This document shows positions 17,705 through 26,176 of a stretch of 64,000 nt of DNA, one piece after another (the stretch's first letter is position 1; the number at the start of each line of letters is the position of its first letter). The translations under genes were made by a program, and so were the position numbers. The notes below the pieces were generated by a model that was given only the letters and a program-made list of their open reading frames with translations, was not told the DNA's origin and made no database searches. This DNA is from an uncultured Pseudobutyrivibrio sp. (GTDB lineage: Bacteria; Bacillota; Clostridia; Lachnospirales; Lachnospiraceae), in contig URCQ01000002.1 of NCBI GenBank assembly GCA_900546435.1, positions 62,001-126,000 of the forward strand, written 5' to 3'.

Positions 17705-18196
17705 CTATAGATATTGCCCCCATTGCCCGATCAGACGTTCCAATGAATATGCAGCATTTGCCGGACTTGTCGATGGCAGTGTAATCGCCTCAATTTCAAT
17801 CACGTTCTGCTGATATTTTTTATAATATTTTCCTGATGTGGCACCATTACAAAATACTTTATCAATCTTGGACTTTTCTATGATTGGCTGCAAATTCGTC
17901 GGTACGACATTTCGTATACTACTGTCACTTGAACCTATAATATCGCAACTATAAATCGTATCCCATAGTGCAATATGATTCCGATACAGCATATCCTTTT
18001 TCTCGTCGATTGTTTGCGGCACCTTTTCCTGTAAAACAGCTGCCATAACTTTCCAAAAACGATTCTGCGGATGTCCGTAAAAGAACATTTGCTCTCTGGA
18101 CTTTACTGATGGGAGACTTCCCAAAATAAGAATCTGTGATTCCGCATCATATAATGGCGGAAACGGATGTCTGATATGTTCATACATTGTATTCAT
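17705..18196 (-). CDS. Hypoxanthine-DNA glycosylase (UDG superfamily, family 6)
   Basis: A 163-residue base-excision repair enzyme removing deaminated adenine (hypoxanthine) from DNA. The N-terminal active-site block GSLPSVKSREQMFFYGHPQNRFW and the C-terminal LPSTSPANA are hallmarks of the DNA-deoxyinosine glycosylase branch. The length is normal. It starts 12 bases after the symporter gene with AAGG ahead, so it is the last gene of that transcript. The link to the symporter looks like simple operon packing. Confidence 0.85.
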   Translation of the reverse strand: MNTMYEHIRHPFPPLYDAESQILILGSLPSVKSREQMFFYGHPQNRFWKVMAAVLQEKVPQTIDEKKDMLYRNHIALWDTIYSCDIIGSSDSSIRNVVPTNLQPIIEKSKIDKVFCNGATSGKYYKKYQQNVIEIEAITLPSTSPANAAYSLERLIGQWGQYL

Positions 18197-18208
18197 AAAA
18201 TAACCTTT

Positions 18209-19615
18209 TTATCCCAACATGCCAAGCACACGGTCTAATAATCCTGTTGACTGCAAGAACAAAATCACCATAATAACCGGTGCAACAAACTTAATCATCA
18301 CATTATACAAATGCTTTCTTGAGAATTTGCCATTTGGATGTTCCATTTCTTCTGCAATCCACTTTGGTCCCACAATCCATCCAATGAGAATCGTTGAAAA
18401 GACAGAAATCAGTGGCATCAAAAAACTGTTGCTGATGTAATCCATAATGTCAAGCAACTGTCCGGTAGAACCATTTGGCAGATTCACTTCTACATAGAAA
18501 ATACTATATCCCAAAGCAATCACTGCTGTTGCAATCAAATAAATCATCGTCAAAACACTTGTTGTCTTTTTTCGTTCTGTATGAAAGATTTCCATGCAAT
18601 TGGCTGTAATAGCTTCCAAAACAGAAATACAGGAAGTCAAGGCTGCAAATGCTGTCAGTAAGAAGAATACCAACCCAATCACATAGCCGGCTTTTCCCAT
18701 TGCATAAAATGTCTTTGGCAAAGCCACAAACATCAAGCTTGGACCTGCTGCCATACCATCCATACCAGAGAACACAAAAATGGTTGGAATAATCATCATA
18801 CCTGCAAGAACTGCTACCGCAGTGTCTACAATTTCAATCTGTGCTACCGACTTATTTAAATCGACATCTTTTTTCACGTAAGAACCATACGTAATCATAA
18901 TTCCCATAGATACACTGAGAGAGAAAAACAACTGACTCATCGCATCGAGTGTAATCTGTAAAAACCGGGATACCGTCAACCCCGATACATCAGGAAGTAA
19001 ATAAACCCTCAAACCGTCAAGTCCACTTCTCATAATTCCACTTTCATCACTTGCACGCAAGGTCAGTGAAAAAATAGCGATTCCCACAACCATGACAAGA
19101 AGAATTGGCATAATAAACTTACTACATCTTTCAATGCCGCCTTCCACGCCGTTATATACGATAAAACCGGTAATTAACATAAAAATCAATCCATACCAGA
19201 CAGACGATGGATCTGTAATAAATCCGGTAAAATAAGAATCTTCTGCTGCTGCAGCAAAATCTCCTGTCAGATACACTGTAAAATACTTTAAAATCCATCC
19301 ACCAATCACAGCGTAATACGTCATAATCAGCATTGGCACTAAAAAAGTCAGAAGTCCTAACTTTTTCCAACCCGGTCGCATTGTCTCATAAGCGGCAACA
19401 GCACTCTTTCCTGTCTTACGGCCGATTGCGATATCTGTTGTAAGCAGCGTAAACCCAAAAGTCAACACCAGCACAATATAGATAATCAAAAACAAGCCGC
19501 CACCATCTTTTGCAACTAAATACGGAAAACGCCATAAGTTTCCCACGCCCACGGCACTTCCTGCTGCCGCCAGAACAAATCCGATCTGGCCGCTAAAACT
19601 ACTTTTCTTTTTCAT
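18209..19615 (-). CDS. Neurotransmitter:sodium symporter (NSS/SNF) family transporter
   Basis: A 468-residue membrane protein with 11-12 helices and the LeuT fold. The helix-1 sodium and substrate site AAAGSAVGVGNLWRFPYLV (residues about 15-33) is intact, with the following GGGLFLIIY of helix 2. Family members import amino acids such as leucine, tryptophan or tyrosine with Na+. The exact substrate is not readable. AGGAG precedes the ATG. The gene is followed after 12 bases by the DNA glycosylase and preceded by a hairpin that ends the DUF134 gene. Confidence 0.9.
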   Translation of the reverse strand: MKKKSSFSGQIGFVLAAAGSAVGVGNLWRFPYLVAKDGGGLFLIIYIVLVLTFGFTLLTTDIAIGRKTGKSAVAAYETMRPGWKKLGLLTFLVPMLIMTYYAVIGGWILKYFTVYLTGDFAAAAEDSYFTGFITDPSSVWYGLIFMLITGFIVYNGVEGGIERCSKFIMPILLVMVVGIAIFSLTLRASDESGIMRSGLDGLRVYLLPDVSGLTVSRFLQITLDAMSQLFFSLSVSMGIMITYGSYVKKDVDLNKSVAQIEIVDTAVAVLAGMMIIPTIFVFSGMDGMAAGPSLMFVALPKTFYAMGKAGYVIGLVFFLLTAFAALTSCISVLEAITANCMEIFHTERKKTTSVLTMIYLIATAVIALGYSIFYVEVNLPNGSTGQLLDIMDYISNSFLMPLISVFSTILIGWIVGPKWIAEEMEHPNGKFSRKHLYNVMIKFVAPVIMVILFLQSTGLLDRVLGMLG

Positions 19616-19670
19616 CTTTTTAAATTTCTCCTGTTTTTGTCGTTATTTTGTATTTTTCCCGAAATAGAAA

Positions 19671-19703
19671 ATAACCACTGCGTAAAGACTACACAGTGGT
19701 TAT
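19671..19703 (-). terminator. Hairpin AACCACTG type, copy A (terminator of the DUF134 gene)
   Basis: Arms ATAACCACTG (19671-19680) and CAGTGGTTAT (19694-19703); on the minus strand TTTTCTATTTC follows. A close relative stands at 20995-21021, with shared stem, partly shared loop and shared flank, which suggests a repeated element used as a terminator. Confidence 0.65.
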
Positions 19704-19744
19704 ATTATACCAAGAATATTCTGTTGTGCCTAGGGATTTCTTCC

Positions 19745-20506
19745 TTAATTTCCGCTACATCCGTGCTTATCTTCGCCGCAAGAATGACCTTCTCCATGAC
19801 CATGATGTGAGCACTGTACATTTGGATTGTATCCCAGATTATTTGCCAAAAGTGCATCAACTGCTGCATCACAAGATCCTGCTACACCGCCGTACAACTG
19901 GATACCAGCCTGTGCCAATGCATTCTGTGCACCGCCACCAATACCTCCACAAATCAGCACATCTACCTTTGCACCTGTAAGAAATCCTGCAAGTGCTCCA
20001 TGACCCTGTCCGTTTGTATCCACAACCTGGGTATTTACAATCTTACCTTCTTCTACATCATAAAACTTAAACTGTTCTGAATGTCCAAAATGCTGGAAAA
20101 TATTTCCATCCTCATATGTTACTGCGATTCTCATTTGCTTTTCTCCCTTCTCTTGAAACTGATCTCCATACCTATGTCTCTGGCAACCGCCACAATGACA
20201 TACGTCTTCCTTGCCTTCACAAAGGCGGTAATCTCCTCCTTCAATACGAAGGGGCATACCCTCTACGAGTGCTGTTGCAATTTTCGCTCTGGCAGTATTG
20301 TAAATCGCCTGTGCTGTTGTCCTTGCCACCTGCATATAACTGCTGCATTCTTCCTGTGAAAAACCCTGCTCATCAATCAAACGGATTGCTTCAAACTCAT
20401 CCACAGTCAACACAACCGGCTTTTGATTTACATCCTGTCCTACAGGCACAAAGTTACATACCTTTGGCATGTGGCACACTTTTCTGCACTTTCTCGGTCT
20501 TGGCAT
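19745..20506 (-). CDS. DUF134 DNA-binding protein fused to a NifX/NifB-type cofactor-binding domain
   Basis: A 253-residue two-domain protein. Residues 1-95 are DUF134, a sigma-like helix-turn-helix (VDEFEAIRLIDEQGFSQEECSSYMQVARTTAQAIY) preceded by a CRKVC cysteine pair. A Cys/His linker (CHCGGCQRHRYGDQ) follows. Residues about 125-230 are the dinitrogenase iron-molybdenum cofactor family domain (FGHSEQFKFYDVEEG, ICGGIGGGAQNAL). The tail is rich in His and Cys (CSHHGHGEGHSCGEDKHGC), probably metal-binding. No nitrogenase gene is near. A metal- or cluster-sensing regulator is inferred. AAAGGAG stands seven bases before the ATG. The promoter is flanked by two palindromes that this protein may bind. 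Confidence 0.85.
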   Translation of the reverse strand: MPRPRKCRKVCHMPKVCNFVPVGQDVNQKPVVLTVDEFEAIRLIDEQGFSQEECSSYMQVARTTAQAIYNTARAKIATALVEGMPLRIEGGDYRLCEGKEDVCHCGGCQRHRYGDQFQEKGEKQMRIAVTYEDGNIFQHFGHSEQFKFYDVEEGKIVNTQVVDTNGQGHGALAGFLTGAKVDVLICGGIGGGAQNALAQAGIQLYGGVAGSCDAAVDALLANNLGYNPNVQCSHHGHGEGHSCGEDKHGCSGN

Positions 20507-20525
20507 GCTACGGCTCCTTTGTTAT

Positions 20526-20584
20526 TGGCATATGCCAGTTAATATTTCCATTCTTACTTTACGCTCATTTATGGCATATGTCAA
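20526..20584 (-). promoter_or_regulatory. Promoter with two TGGCATATGYCA palindromes upstream of the DUF134 gene
   Basis: Minus-strand TTGACA (20579-20584), 17 bases, TAAAGT (20556-20561). TGGCATATGCCA (20526-20537) lies downstream of the -10, and TGGCATATGTCA (20572-20583) overlaps the -35. A pair of near-identical 12-base palindromes 46 bases apart on one promoter suggests cooperative repression, perhaps by the DUF134 protein itself. Confidence 0.6.
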
Positions 20585-20633
20585 TTACTATTGTAAGTAT
20601 TTTCCTCTTGAAATGAATATTTTTTACAAATGT

Positions 20634-20927
20634 TTATCCTTGCAATCCTGCTGACTGGCGGATCATGTCTTCCACAACGATGTCATAGATTTCACCGATC
20701 GTATTACAATATTCCAGAACCTTCCAAGGCTCATTCGTATGGAAATGAATCTTGATCAAATCCTCATCGCCTGCTGCAATCAGGCAGTTCCCTTCAAAAT
20801 GCTCTGTGATGTAATCTGCAATTTCATCTTCATCGAGATCCTCATCTCTGCGGTCAATCAGAAGCTGCGTATCATAACGATAGGCAAACTGATCTTCTTC
20901 TACATCTACACTATTTACATTTCCCAT
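20634..20927 (-). CDS. Small stand-alone FakA/YloV-like domain protein
   Basis: A 97-residue protein resembling one domain of FakA (YloV, the fatty-acid kinase ATP-binding subunit related to dihydroxyacetone kinase). The segment IAAGDEDLIKIHFHTNEPWKVLEYCNTIGEIYDI matches the VGDDDLVKVHVHTNDP pattern of that domain. The kinase domain itself is missing, and no fakB is visible nearby. GAGAGGAA precedes the ATG. It is either a trimmed paralogue with a binding role or a stable remnant; the clean start and intact frame favour a working small gene. Confidence 0.65.
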   Translation of the reverse strand: MGNVNSVDVEEDQFAYRYDTQLLIDRRDEDLDEDEIADYITEHFEGNCLIAAGDEDLIKIHFHTNEPWKVLEYCNTIGEIYDIVVEDMIRQSAGLQG

Positions 20928-20994
20928 AATGAATTCCTCTCTTTCCGAATAGCATCTATCTACTATACCATCCTTCTTATCCTAAACATGAAAC

Positions 20995-21021
20995 AACCAC
21001 TGCGCAAATCACGCAGTGGTT
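20995..21021 (-). terminator. Hairpin AACCACTG type, copy B (after the GH31 gene)
   Basis: Perfect ten-base arms AACCACTGCG (20995-21004) and CGCAGTGGTT (21012-21021) with loop CAAATCA; TTGTTTC follows on the minus strand. It ends the GH31 transcript. It is related to copy A at 19671-19703, both flanked on the right by an ATTATA sequence. Confidence 0.7.
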
Positions 21022-21058
21022 TTATTATAGCACAATATCATTTCAAGCCGAGTAAAAT

Positions 21059-23560
21059 CTACATGCCAATCAAGTCAAATGCCTCAAAAGACACAACCAC
21101 CTGATAGTCATGATGGATATTCGGATATTTGATCTGTACAGATTTTAAGGTCTGGCTATAGTACCAGCCGCTCTCTGCTGCCTCATAGTTCTCACGATAC
21201 AGAAAATGCTCTATCTCTTTGCCATCCACCTGCACCCAATATGGCGATTTTTCGCGATGCACCATATCAATATGCATCTTTTGTACAGGGCTTTCATAAG
21301 AACCGGTAAACGTAAAGTCAAGCGTTGTCTTTTCTCCGGCATGCATCGTGATATGTGTATTGCAGTATACCCCTTTTTCATAGTCAAGTGTTGCACCGTC
21401 ATCATCATAAAGCTCAAACACTGCATCTTCATCCGGTACACAAAGAATCTTTAACTCACTGACTTTCTCTGTCGCGAGATTGAAAAGCTGATTTTCTGCA
21501 ACCGGCACAATCGAACCGCTTTTTACAAACATTGGAATGCTTTCCAGTGTAACCGGAATTGTAATGGTCTGTCCACCCTCGTAAGCTTCTCTGGTATAAA
21601 AATCGTAAAAAGTTGTTCCTTCTGGCAAATAGATTTCTCGCTCGCTCGCACCTTTCTCGACTACATTTGCCACCAGAAGCGAATCACCTAACATAAACTC
21701 GATTCCTTCATTATAACAATGCGCATCCTCCTGAAACGCATACACAAGCGGTTCCATAATCGGTGCACCTGTCTTTGCTGCACGCGCCATCAACGCATAC
21801 ATATAAGGAGACAAACGATAACGGAACTGAATCGCATCACGGATCAGATGCTTGGTACCGCTATACATCCACGGCTCTGTGACTGTATTATCTATATTTG
21901 TCGAATGAATGGAAAAACGTGGCTGGAAAATGCCATTTTGTACCCAGCGCACAAAAAGTTCTTCCTCCGGTGCCGTGCCGTAAAATCCGCCAATGTCGCA
22001 GCCATGATTTGCCACACCGGAAAGCCCCATACCAAGAATCGTTGCTATATTATATTTCAGACTTTCCCAACAGGTAAGGTTATCGCCAGCCCATGTCTGC
22101 GCATAACGCTGGATGCCTGCATGACCGGATCGACACACTGCAAAAGCTCTGGTGTTCGGAAATTCCTCATGCACCGCTTCCTGCGTCAACTGACACATCA
22201 AGTTGCTCATAACCGGTTTTACCTGACCGATCGTAGCTCCCTTTCCTTCAAAAGAAACTCTGGCATCTTTATCCACAAGGCCTTCGTATTCACAGTTATC
22301 ATTCCACACAGATGTCACACCATATGATAACAAATTATCCTTTAAATATTGCTTCCAGTCGCCTCGCACAGACTCCTTTGTATAGTCAACATAGTTACCC
22401 ATGCCGCCCCACCAGAGACCTACCGCCGGTTTTTCTTCCTCGCTGTCTTTTACAAACATGCCTTTTTCTTCCATTTCCTTCTTATAAGGATGGGATAAAA
22501 GCATACCCGGTTTCACATTCGGAGAAACTGTAATCCCGCGTTCTGTCATTTTTTTGAAATGATCTGCAGGATCTTTGAATTTATCATGATTCCAGGTAAA
22601 TGTATAACGTTTCATACCCTCGCCTGCATCAATTTCACAATATCCGGAAGACAACTGGAAACCATCCATCGGAATCTGCTCTTTTTTTGCTGTATCAACA
22701 AAACCTACAATGGCTTCATCCGCATCCTTCGGCAATTCCGGATAATACATGGAAGAGCCGAGATAGCCCAATGCCGCCTTTGGCAGCATAACCGATTTTC
22801 CTGTCAAATCCGTGTAACGCGAAACAATTTCTTTCATCGTTGGTCCCGCAATAAAGAAAAGATCAATATCACCGCCATCTATGCGGACGGTACTGTGGTG
22901 CTTGGTATAATTGCTGTGGGATCGGCCCATGTTAAAATCACATTCCCAGGTTGTGTGATAAAAATATCCCACTGCTTTTTTGGTGCTTTCATTCAATTTC
23001 AGATAAAACGGAATGTGCTTATATAATGCATCTGTTTTTTCCGGATTATAGCCCATGCAATCTCCCGGTGCTGTCTGCATAAATGATTCACGTTTATTGA
23101 GTTCGCCCGTGCGCTCACCAAATCCATAATAATTGTCTGCGCTTTCCATAACGCATGTATGAATCCGACGACCATTGCTGTCACAGAGCCATCCACGATA
23201 TGGGATATCCTCGTGCAAAAGCGTTCCCTCTTCATCATAAATCTGCAAAAGAAATGGATCTTTTTGTACCACAACTTTTAATTTTGTCCCCTGCAGTACC
23301 ACCTTAGATGCATCTTCTGTCATCACAGCATCCGCCGGTGTAATTCTATGACGATATCCTTTTAACACTTCATCCATACGGTCTTCCCAGGCTGTCATCA
23401 CAAGCGAATACGATTCCTCCGCAAAATCCCCTGTAAAGCCTGCACGAATACGCACAATATCGTCGGTCAAAAACAAGATACGCATCTCTATCACGTTGGT
23501 CGATAGTACAAACGTCTGCGCTCTTTTTTCCACTCCAAGCAATCTTTCTACAATCTTCAT
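21059..23560 (-). CDS. Glycoside hydrolase family 31 (alpha-xylosidase or alpha-glucosidase)
   Basis: An 833-residue cytoplasmic enzyme without a signal peptide. The N-terminal beta-sandwich includes YGFGERTGELNKR (about residue 145). The catalytic barrel has the nucleophile Asp in TSVWNDNCEYEG (about 419) and the acid/base Asp in WAGDNLTCWES (about 492). It would hydrolyse alpha-linked xylosyl or glucosyl ends of imported oligosaccharides. It follows a GPH transporter, the same pairing as E. coli yicI-yicJ (alpha-xylosidase and its permease), which makes alpha-xyloside the better guess. It is the last gene of the esterase-GPH-GH31 cluster. Confidence 0.9.
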   Translation of the reverse strand: MKIVERLLGVEKRAQTFVLSTNVIEMRILFLTDDIVRIRAGFTGDFAEESYSLVMTAWEDRMDEVLKGYRHRITPADAVMTEDASKVVLQGTKLKVVVQKDPFLLQIYDEEGTLLHEDIPYRGWLCDSNGRRIHTCVMESADNYYGFGERTGELNKRESFMQTAPGDCMGYNPEKTDALYKHIPFYLKLNESTKKAVGYFYHTTWECDFNMGRSHSNYTKHHSTVRIDGGDIDLFFIAGPTMKEIVSRYTDLTGKSVMLPKAALGYLGSSMYYPELPKDADEAIVGFVDTAKKEQIPMDGFQLSSGYCEIDAGEGMKRYTFTWNHDKFKDPADHFKKMTERGITVSPNVKPGMLLSHPYKKEMEEKGMFVKDSEEEKPAVGLWWGGMGNYVDYTKESVRGDWKQYLKDNLLSYGVTSVWNDNCEYEGLVDKDARVSFEGKGATIGQVKPVMSNLMCQLTQEAVHEEFPNTRAFAVCRSGHAGIQRYAQTWAGDNLTCWESLKYNIATILGMGLSGVANHGCDIGGFYGTAPEEELFVRWVQNGIFQPRFSIHSTNIDNTVTEPWMYSGTKHLIRDAIQFRYRLSPYMYALMARAAKTGAPIMEPLVYAFQEDAHCYNEGIEFMLGDSLLVANVVEKGASEREIYLPEGTTFYDFYTREAYEGGQTITIPVTLESIPMFVKSGSIVPVAENQLFNLATEKVSELKILCVPDEDAVFELYDDDGATLDYEKGVYCNTHITMHAGEKTTLDFTFTGSYESPVQKMHIDMVHREKSPYWVQVDGKEIEHFLYRENYEAAESGWYYSQTLKSVQIKYPNIHHDYQVVVSFEAFDLIGM

Positions 23561-23631
23561 GGCAAATCCCCTTCTATATATTATATTAAGCCTTTGTCAA
23601 TTTCTTTCTTATATTGTCATACTAACAAAGA

Positions 23632-23666
23632 AGAGACAGCAAATCTACACCAATTCTGCTGTCTCT
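23632..23666 (-). terminator. Hairpin with TGGTGTAG loop, copy A (after the GPH gene)
   Basis: Perfect ten-base arms AGAGACAGCA and TGCTGTCTCT. On the minus strand the loop contains TTGGTGTAGA and the tail is TCTTCTTTG, a weak U-tract. It lies between the transporter and GH31 genes. The inner 21 bases match the hairpin at 26040-26066 at 18 positions. Confidence 0.6.
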
Positions 23667-23719
23667 CCATTCATTCTTTTACATATCTTGCTATAATAAT
23701 TTTTCTTTTAATATCCGCT

Positions 23720-25141
23720 CTACTGTGCTTTTCTCTCAGCAATAGCATCTACATTTGCCTGCACTGCCTTCTTTGACAATGGATAGAGGAATGCAAGTGA
23801 TGCTGCAAGAACCAGGAATCCAATTGCAGGGAAAAGTGTTGTCACATCATAAATTCCATTGACAACGTCAGAATCGAATGCCGTTGCACTGCTATATCCT
23901 ACAATAGAAAGAAGAAGACCTGTTAATCCATTCGCAGCAGCCTGTCCTAATTTTCTTGCGAAAGAATATACAGAGTAAACGGTTCCATCACTACGAATGT
24001 TTTTCTTTACTTCAATATCATCGATTACATCAATAATCATTGCCCAGCACATGATGTTAAAGAATGACATTCCAGCATATGCCAACATATAAAGTGCGAT
24101 AAAGACAGCTACGCTGGTTGTATGCACAAAGTATGCAATAAACATAGAACCTGCACCGATAAAAGCACCAACAACAGCTAATTCTTTCTTACCAAATTTA
24201 GCAGCAAGTTTTGTTACGAAGGTTGACATAATAAGCACAACACCACAACCAAGAAGACCACTCATAGAAAGCGCTTTTGCACTGTTAAAGTAGTTTGGAT
24301 AAATGTAGTTGTTCATTCCGGAAAGTGTCATCTGTACCAAAAGGAAAACGAGTGCAGAAACAACAATACCTACAAATGCACGGTTTGTGAACAATACACC
24401 AAAGAGTTCAAATACATTTTTCTTCTCTTCCGGTGCTTCCATCTTTACACGCTCCGTAGAAAGATGATAGCAGATCAAATATACCAGAACAGCCAGAATA
24501 GAGCATACACCAGAAGCCAGCATTGTCTTGCTTCCACTCAATACCTGATGTCCTTCTGCATCTGTCGTATATACAACCATTGGCAAAATTACAACAATAA
24601 CAATCTGTGCCACTGTAGCACCAATGGTTCTCCAGTTAGAAAGCATAGCTCTTTCTTCTGGCTTGTCACTCATTGCAGATGCCATAGAACCATATGGAAT
24701 ATTTACACCGGTATAGCATACAGAACCCCAAAGGATATAGGTAAAGAACATCCAGAATACCTTAAATCCCATTGGCTTATCTGCAAAGTATGGTGCGAAG
24801 ATCAGAAAAGATGCCACTGCAACCGGACCTGCAAAACGACGTACCCATGGAGCAAATTTTCCCTTTGCAGTATATCCGGAACGGTCTACTACCTGTCCCA
24901 TAGCTACGTCTGTAAAAGCATCCACTACTTTTGCTGCCATCATCAATGTTCCCACAAGTGCTGCACTAACACCCATGATATCTGTATAAAATTTCATCAT
25001 AAACAGAGCTGCGATAACAAAGGTTAAATCGTTCGCGAAATCGCCTGCTGCATAACCGATCTTATCTCTCAGACCAAATGGTCTTTTTGCATTTTCTTCA
25101 AATTGCGCCATTACTGCCGCATCATTTTTGTTTTTACTCAT
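23720..25141 (-). CDS. GPH-family sugar:cation symporter (MelB/YicJ-like)
   Basis: A 473-residue transporter with 12 predicted helices. The family start is clear: LRDKIGYAAGDFANDLTFVIAALFMMKFYTDIMG, then the loop motif VDAFTDVAMGQVVDRSG around residues 75-95. It imports di- or oligosaccharides or glycosides with a cation. It lies 18 bases after the esterase gene and upstream of GH31, so the three form a cluster for one substrate. The YicJ/YicI parallel suggests alpha-xylosides. AGGT stands ahead of the ATG. Confidence 0.9.
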   Translation of the reverse strand: MSKNKNDAAVMAQFEENAKRPFGLRDKIGYAAGDFANDLTFVIAALFMMKFYTDIMGVSAALVGTLMMAAKVVDAFTDVAMGQVVDRSGYTAKGKFAPWVRRFAGPVAVASFLIFAPYFADKPMGFKVFWMFFTYILWGSVCYTGVNIPYGSMASAMSDKPEERAMLSNWRTIGATVAQIVIVVILPMVVYTTDAEGHQVLSGSKTMLASGVCSILAVLVYLICYHLSTERVKMEAPEEKKNVFELFGVLFTNRAFVGIVVSALVFLLVQMTLSGMNNYIYPNYFNSAKALSMSGLLGCGVVLIMSTFVTKLAAKFGKKELAVVGAFIGAGSMFIAYFVHTTSVAVFIALYMLAYAGMSFFNIMCWAMIIDVIDDIEVKKNIRSDGTVYSVYSFARKLGQAAANGLTGLLLSIVGYSSATAFDSDVVNGIYDVTTLFPAIGFLVLAASLAFLYPLSKKAVQANVDAIAERKAQ

Positions 25142-25159
25142 TGTTTCTTTACCTCCCGA

Positions 25160-25960
25160 TTACTGTAAAAGCCAATCTAAAATATCCTGAATATATTTGT
25201 CCCAAAATGTCCAGTCATGACCGCCTGCATCTTCTTTATATACGAGATCTGCATTTTTCTTCTGCAAAGTATCTCTTACATGCAGATTGGACTGATACAA
25301 AAAGTCATCTGTTCCAACAGCCTGATACAGCTTTGGAACACAACCCTTTGCCACATCCTGATCATACAGTGCAAACAAATCATAACTGCTTCCAGCAAGT
25401 TTTTCCGGATCACCAAAAGAATCTTCCCATGAAAACGGATTGTTTTCATTTTCCTGGATGGTTGAACTCTGATACAAACCGGCAATATCAAGTGCTCCTG
25501 ACATACTTGCAGCTTTTGCATAAAGATCCGGACGGCTCAATCCTAAATACCATGCGCCATATCCTCCCATGGAAAATCCGGCAACATATGTCTTCTCGCG
25601 ATCTTTGCTGACAGGAAATACTCCCTGAATAAATGTTGGTAATTCCTCTGTAAAAAATGTTTTGTATTTTTTACCACTCCTAAGATCCTGATAAAATGAA
25701 TTCTCTGCTGATGCCATAACAACAACAATCCCTCGATCCTGTGCGTACCTGTCAATGTTACTGTAACGAATCCATGAAAAGGCATCGCCGTAGGCACCAT
25801 GAAGCAGATAAAGTACAGGAAGTCCAGCCTCATAATCATATTTTTCTGTATGATTGATTTCTGTGATTTCCTCACTGCTTCCCGGCGTTGGAACAAATAC
25901 ATTTAATGTAATGTTGCTTCCTAATGAAAAACTATAATAATGTGTTTCCATCAATGCCAT
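25160..25960 (-). CDS. Cytoplasmic esterase (esterase D/CE1-like alpha/beta hydrolase)
   Basis: A 266-residue serine hydrolase. Oxyanion-side motif LLHGAYGDAFSW is at about residues 52-63, the nucleophile elbow GFSMGGYG places Ser130, and the catalytic His is in GGHDWTFW near residue 250. Relatives (esterase family PF00756) remove acetyl or feruloyl groups from xylan-type sugars. The start at MALMETH (25960) follows AGGAGGTG; a much longer frame exists but runs through the promoter region. No signal peptide, so it acts on imported sugars. First gene of the cluster, divergent from an AraC regulator. Confidence 0.85.
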   Translation of the reverse strand: MALMETHYYSFSLGSNITLNVFVPTPGSSEEITEINHTEKYDYEAGLPVLYLLHGAYGDAFSWIRYSNIDRYAQDRGIVVVMASAENSFYQDLRSGKKYKTFFTEELPTFIQGVFPVSKDREKTYVAGFSMGGYGAWYLGLSRPDLYAKAASMSGALDIAGLYQSSTIQENENNPFSWEDSFGDPEKLAGSSYDLFALYDQDVAKGCVPKLYQAVGTDDFLYQSNLHVRDTLQKKNADLVYKEDAGGHDWTFWDKYIQDILDWLLQ

Positions 25961-26039
25961 CTTTTTCACCTCCTCTATTTTTATCGCAATTTCTTTTTCT
26001 TGTCTCTTGCGTTTCTGGGAAAATGGTAGCAAAATGAAA

Positions 26040-26066
26040 AAAGCAAAACTACACCATTTTTGCTTT
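26040..26066 (-). repeat. Hairpin with TGGTGTAG loop, copy B (esterase leader)
   Basis: Nine-base arms AAAGCAAAA and TTTTGCTTT; on the minus strand the loop is ATGGTGTAG and TTTTTTC follows. It sits about 80 bases before the esterase start, between the two divergent genes, so its U-tract could act as a leader attenuator for the esterase operon. Its core matches the hairpin at 23632-23666. Confidence 0.45.
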
Positions 26067-26176
26067 GTACGGTATGTTTTTTTACAAATCTTGTTGTCTG
26101 CATTTATTTTTGTAGAAAAAACAAACAACATTTCATATGATGATGCCAAGTTTTTTGGTAAAAAGGAGGACTTTCT

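Noticed and set aside
19745..20506. Nitrogen-fixation gene based on the NifX/NifB-like domain
   Set aside because: The domain is widespread in anaerobes without nitrogenase, and no nif gene is nearby.
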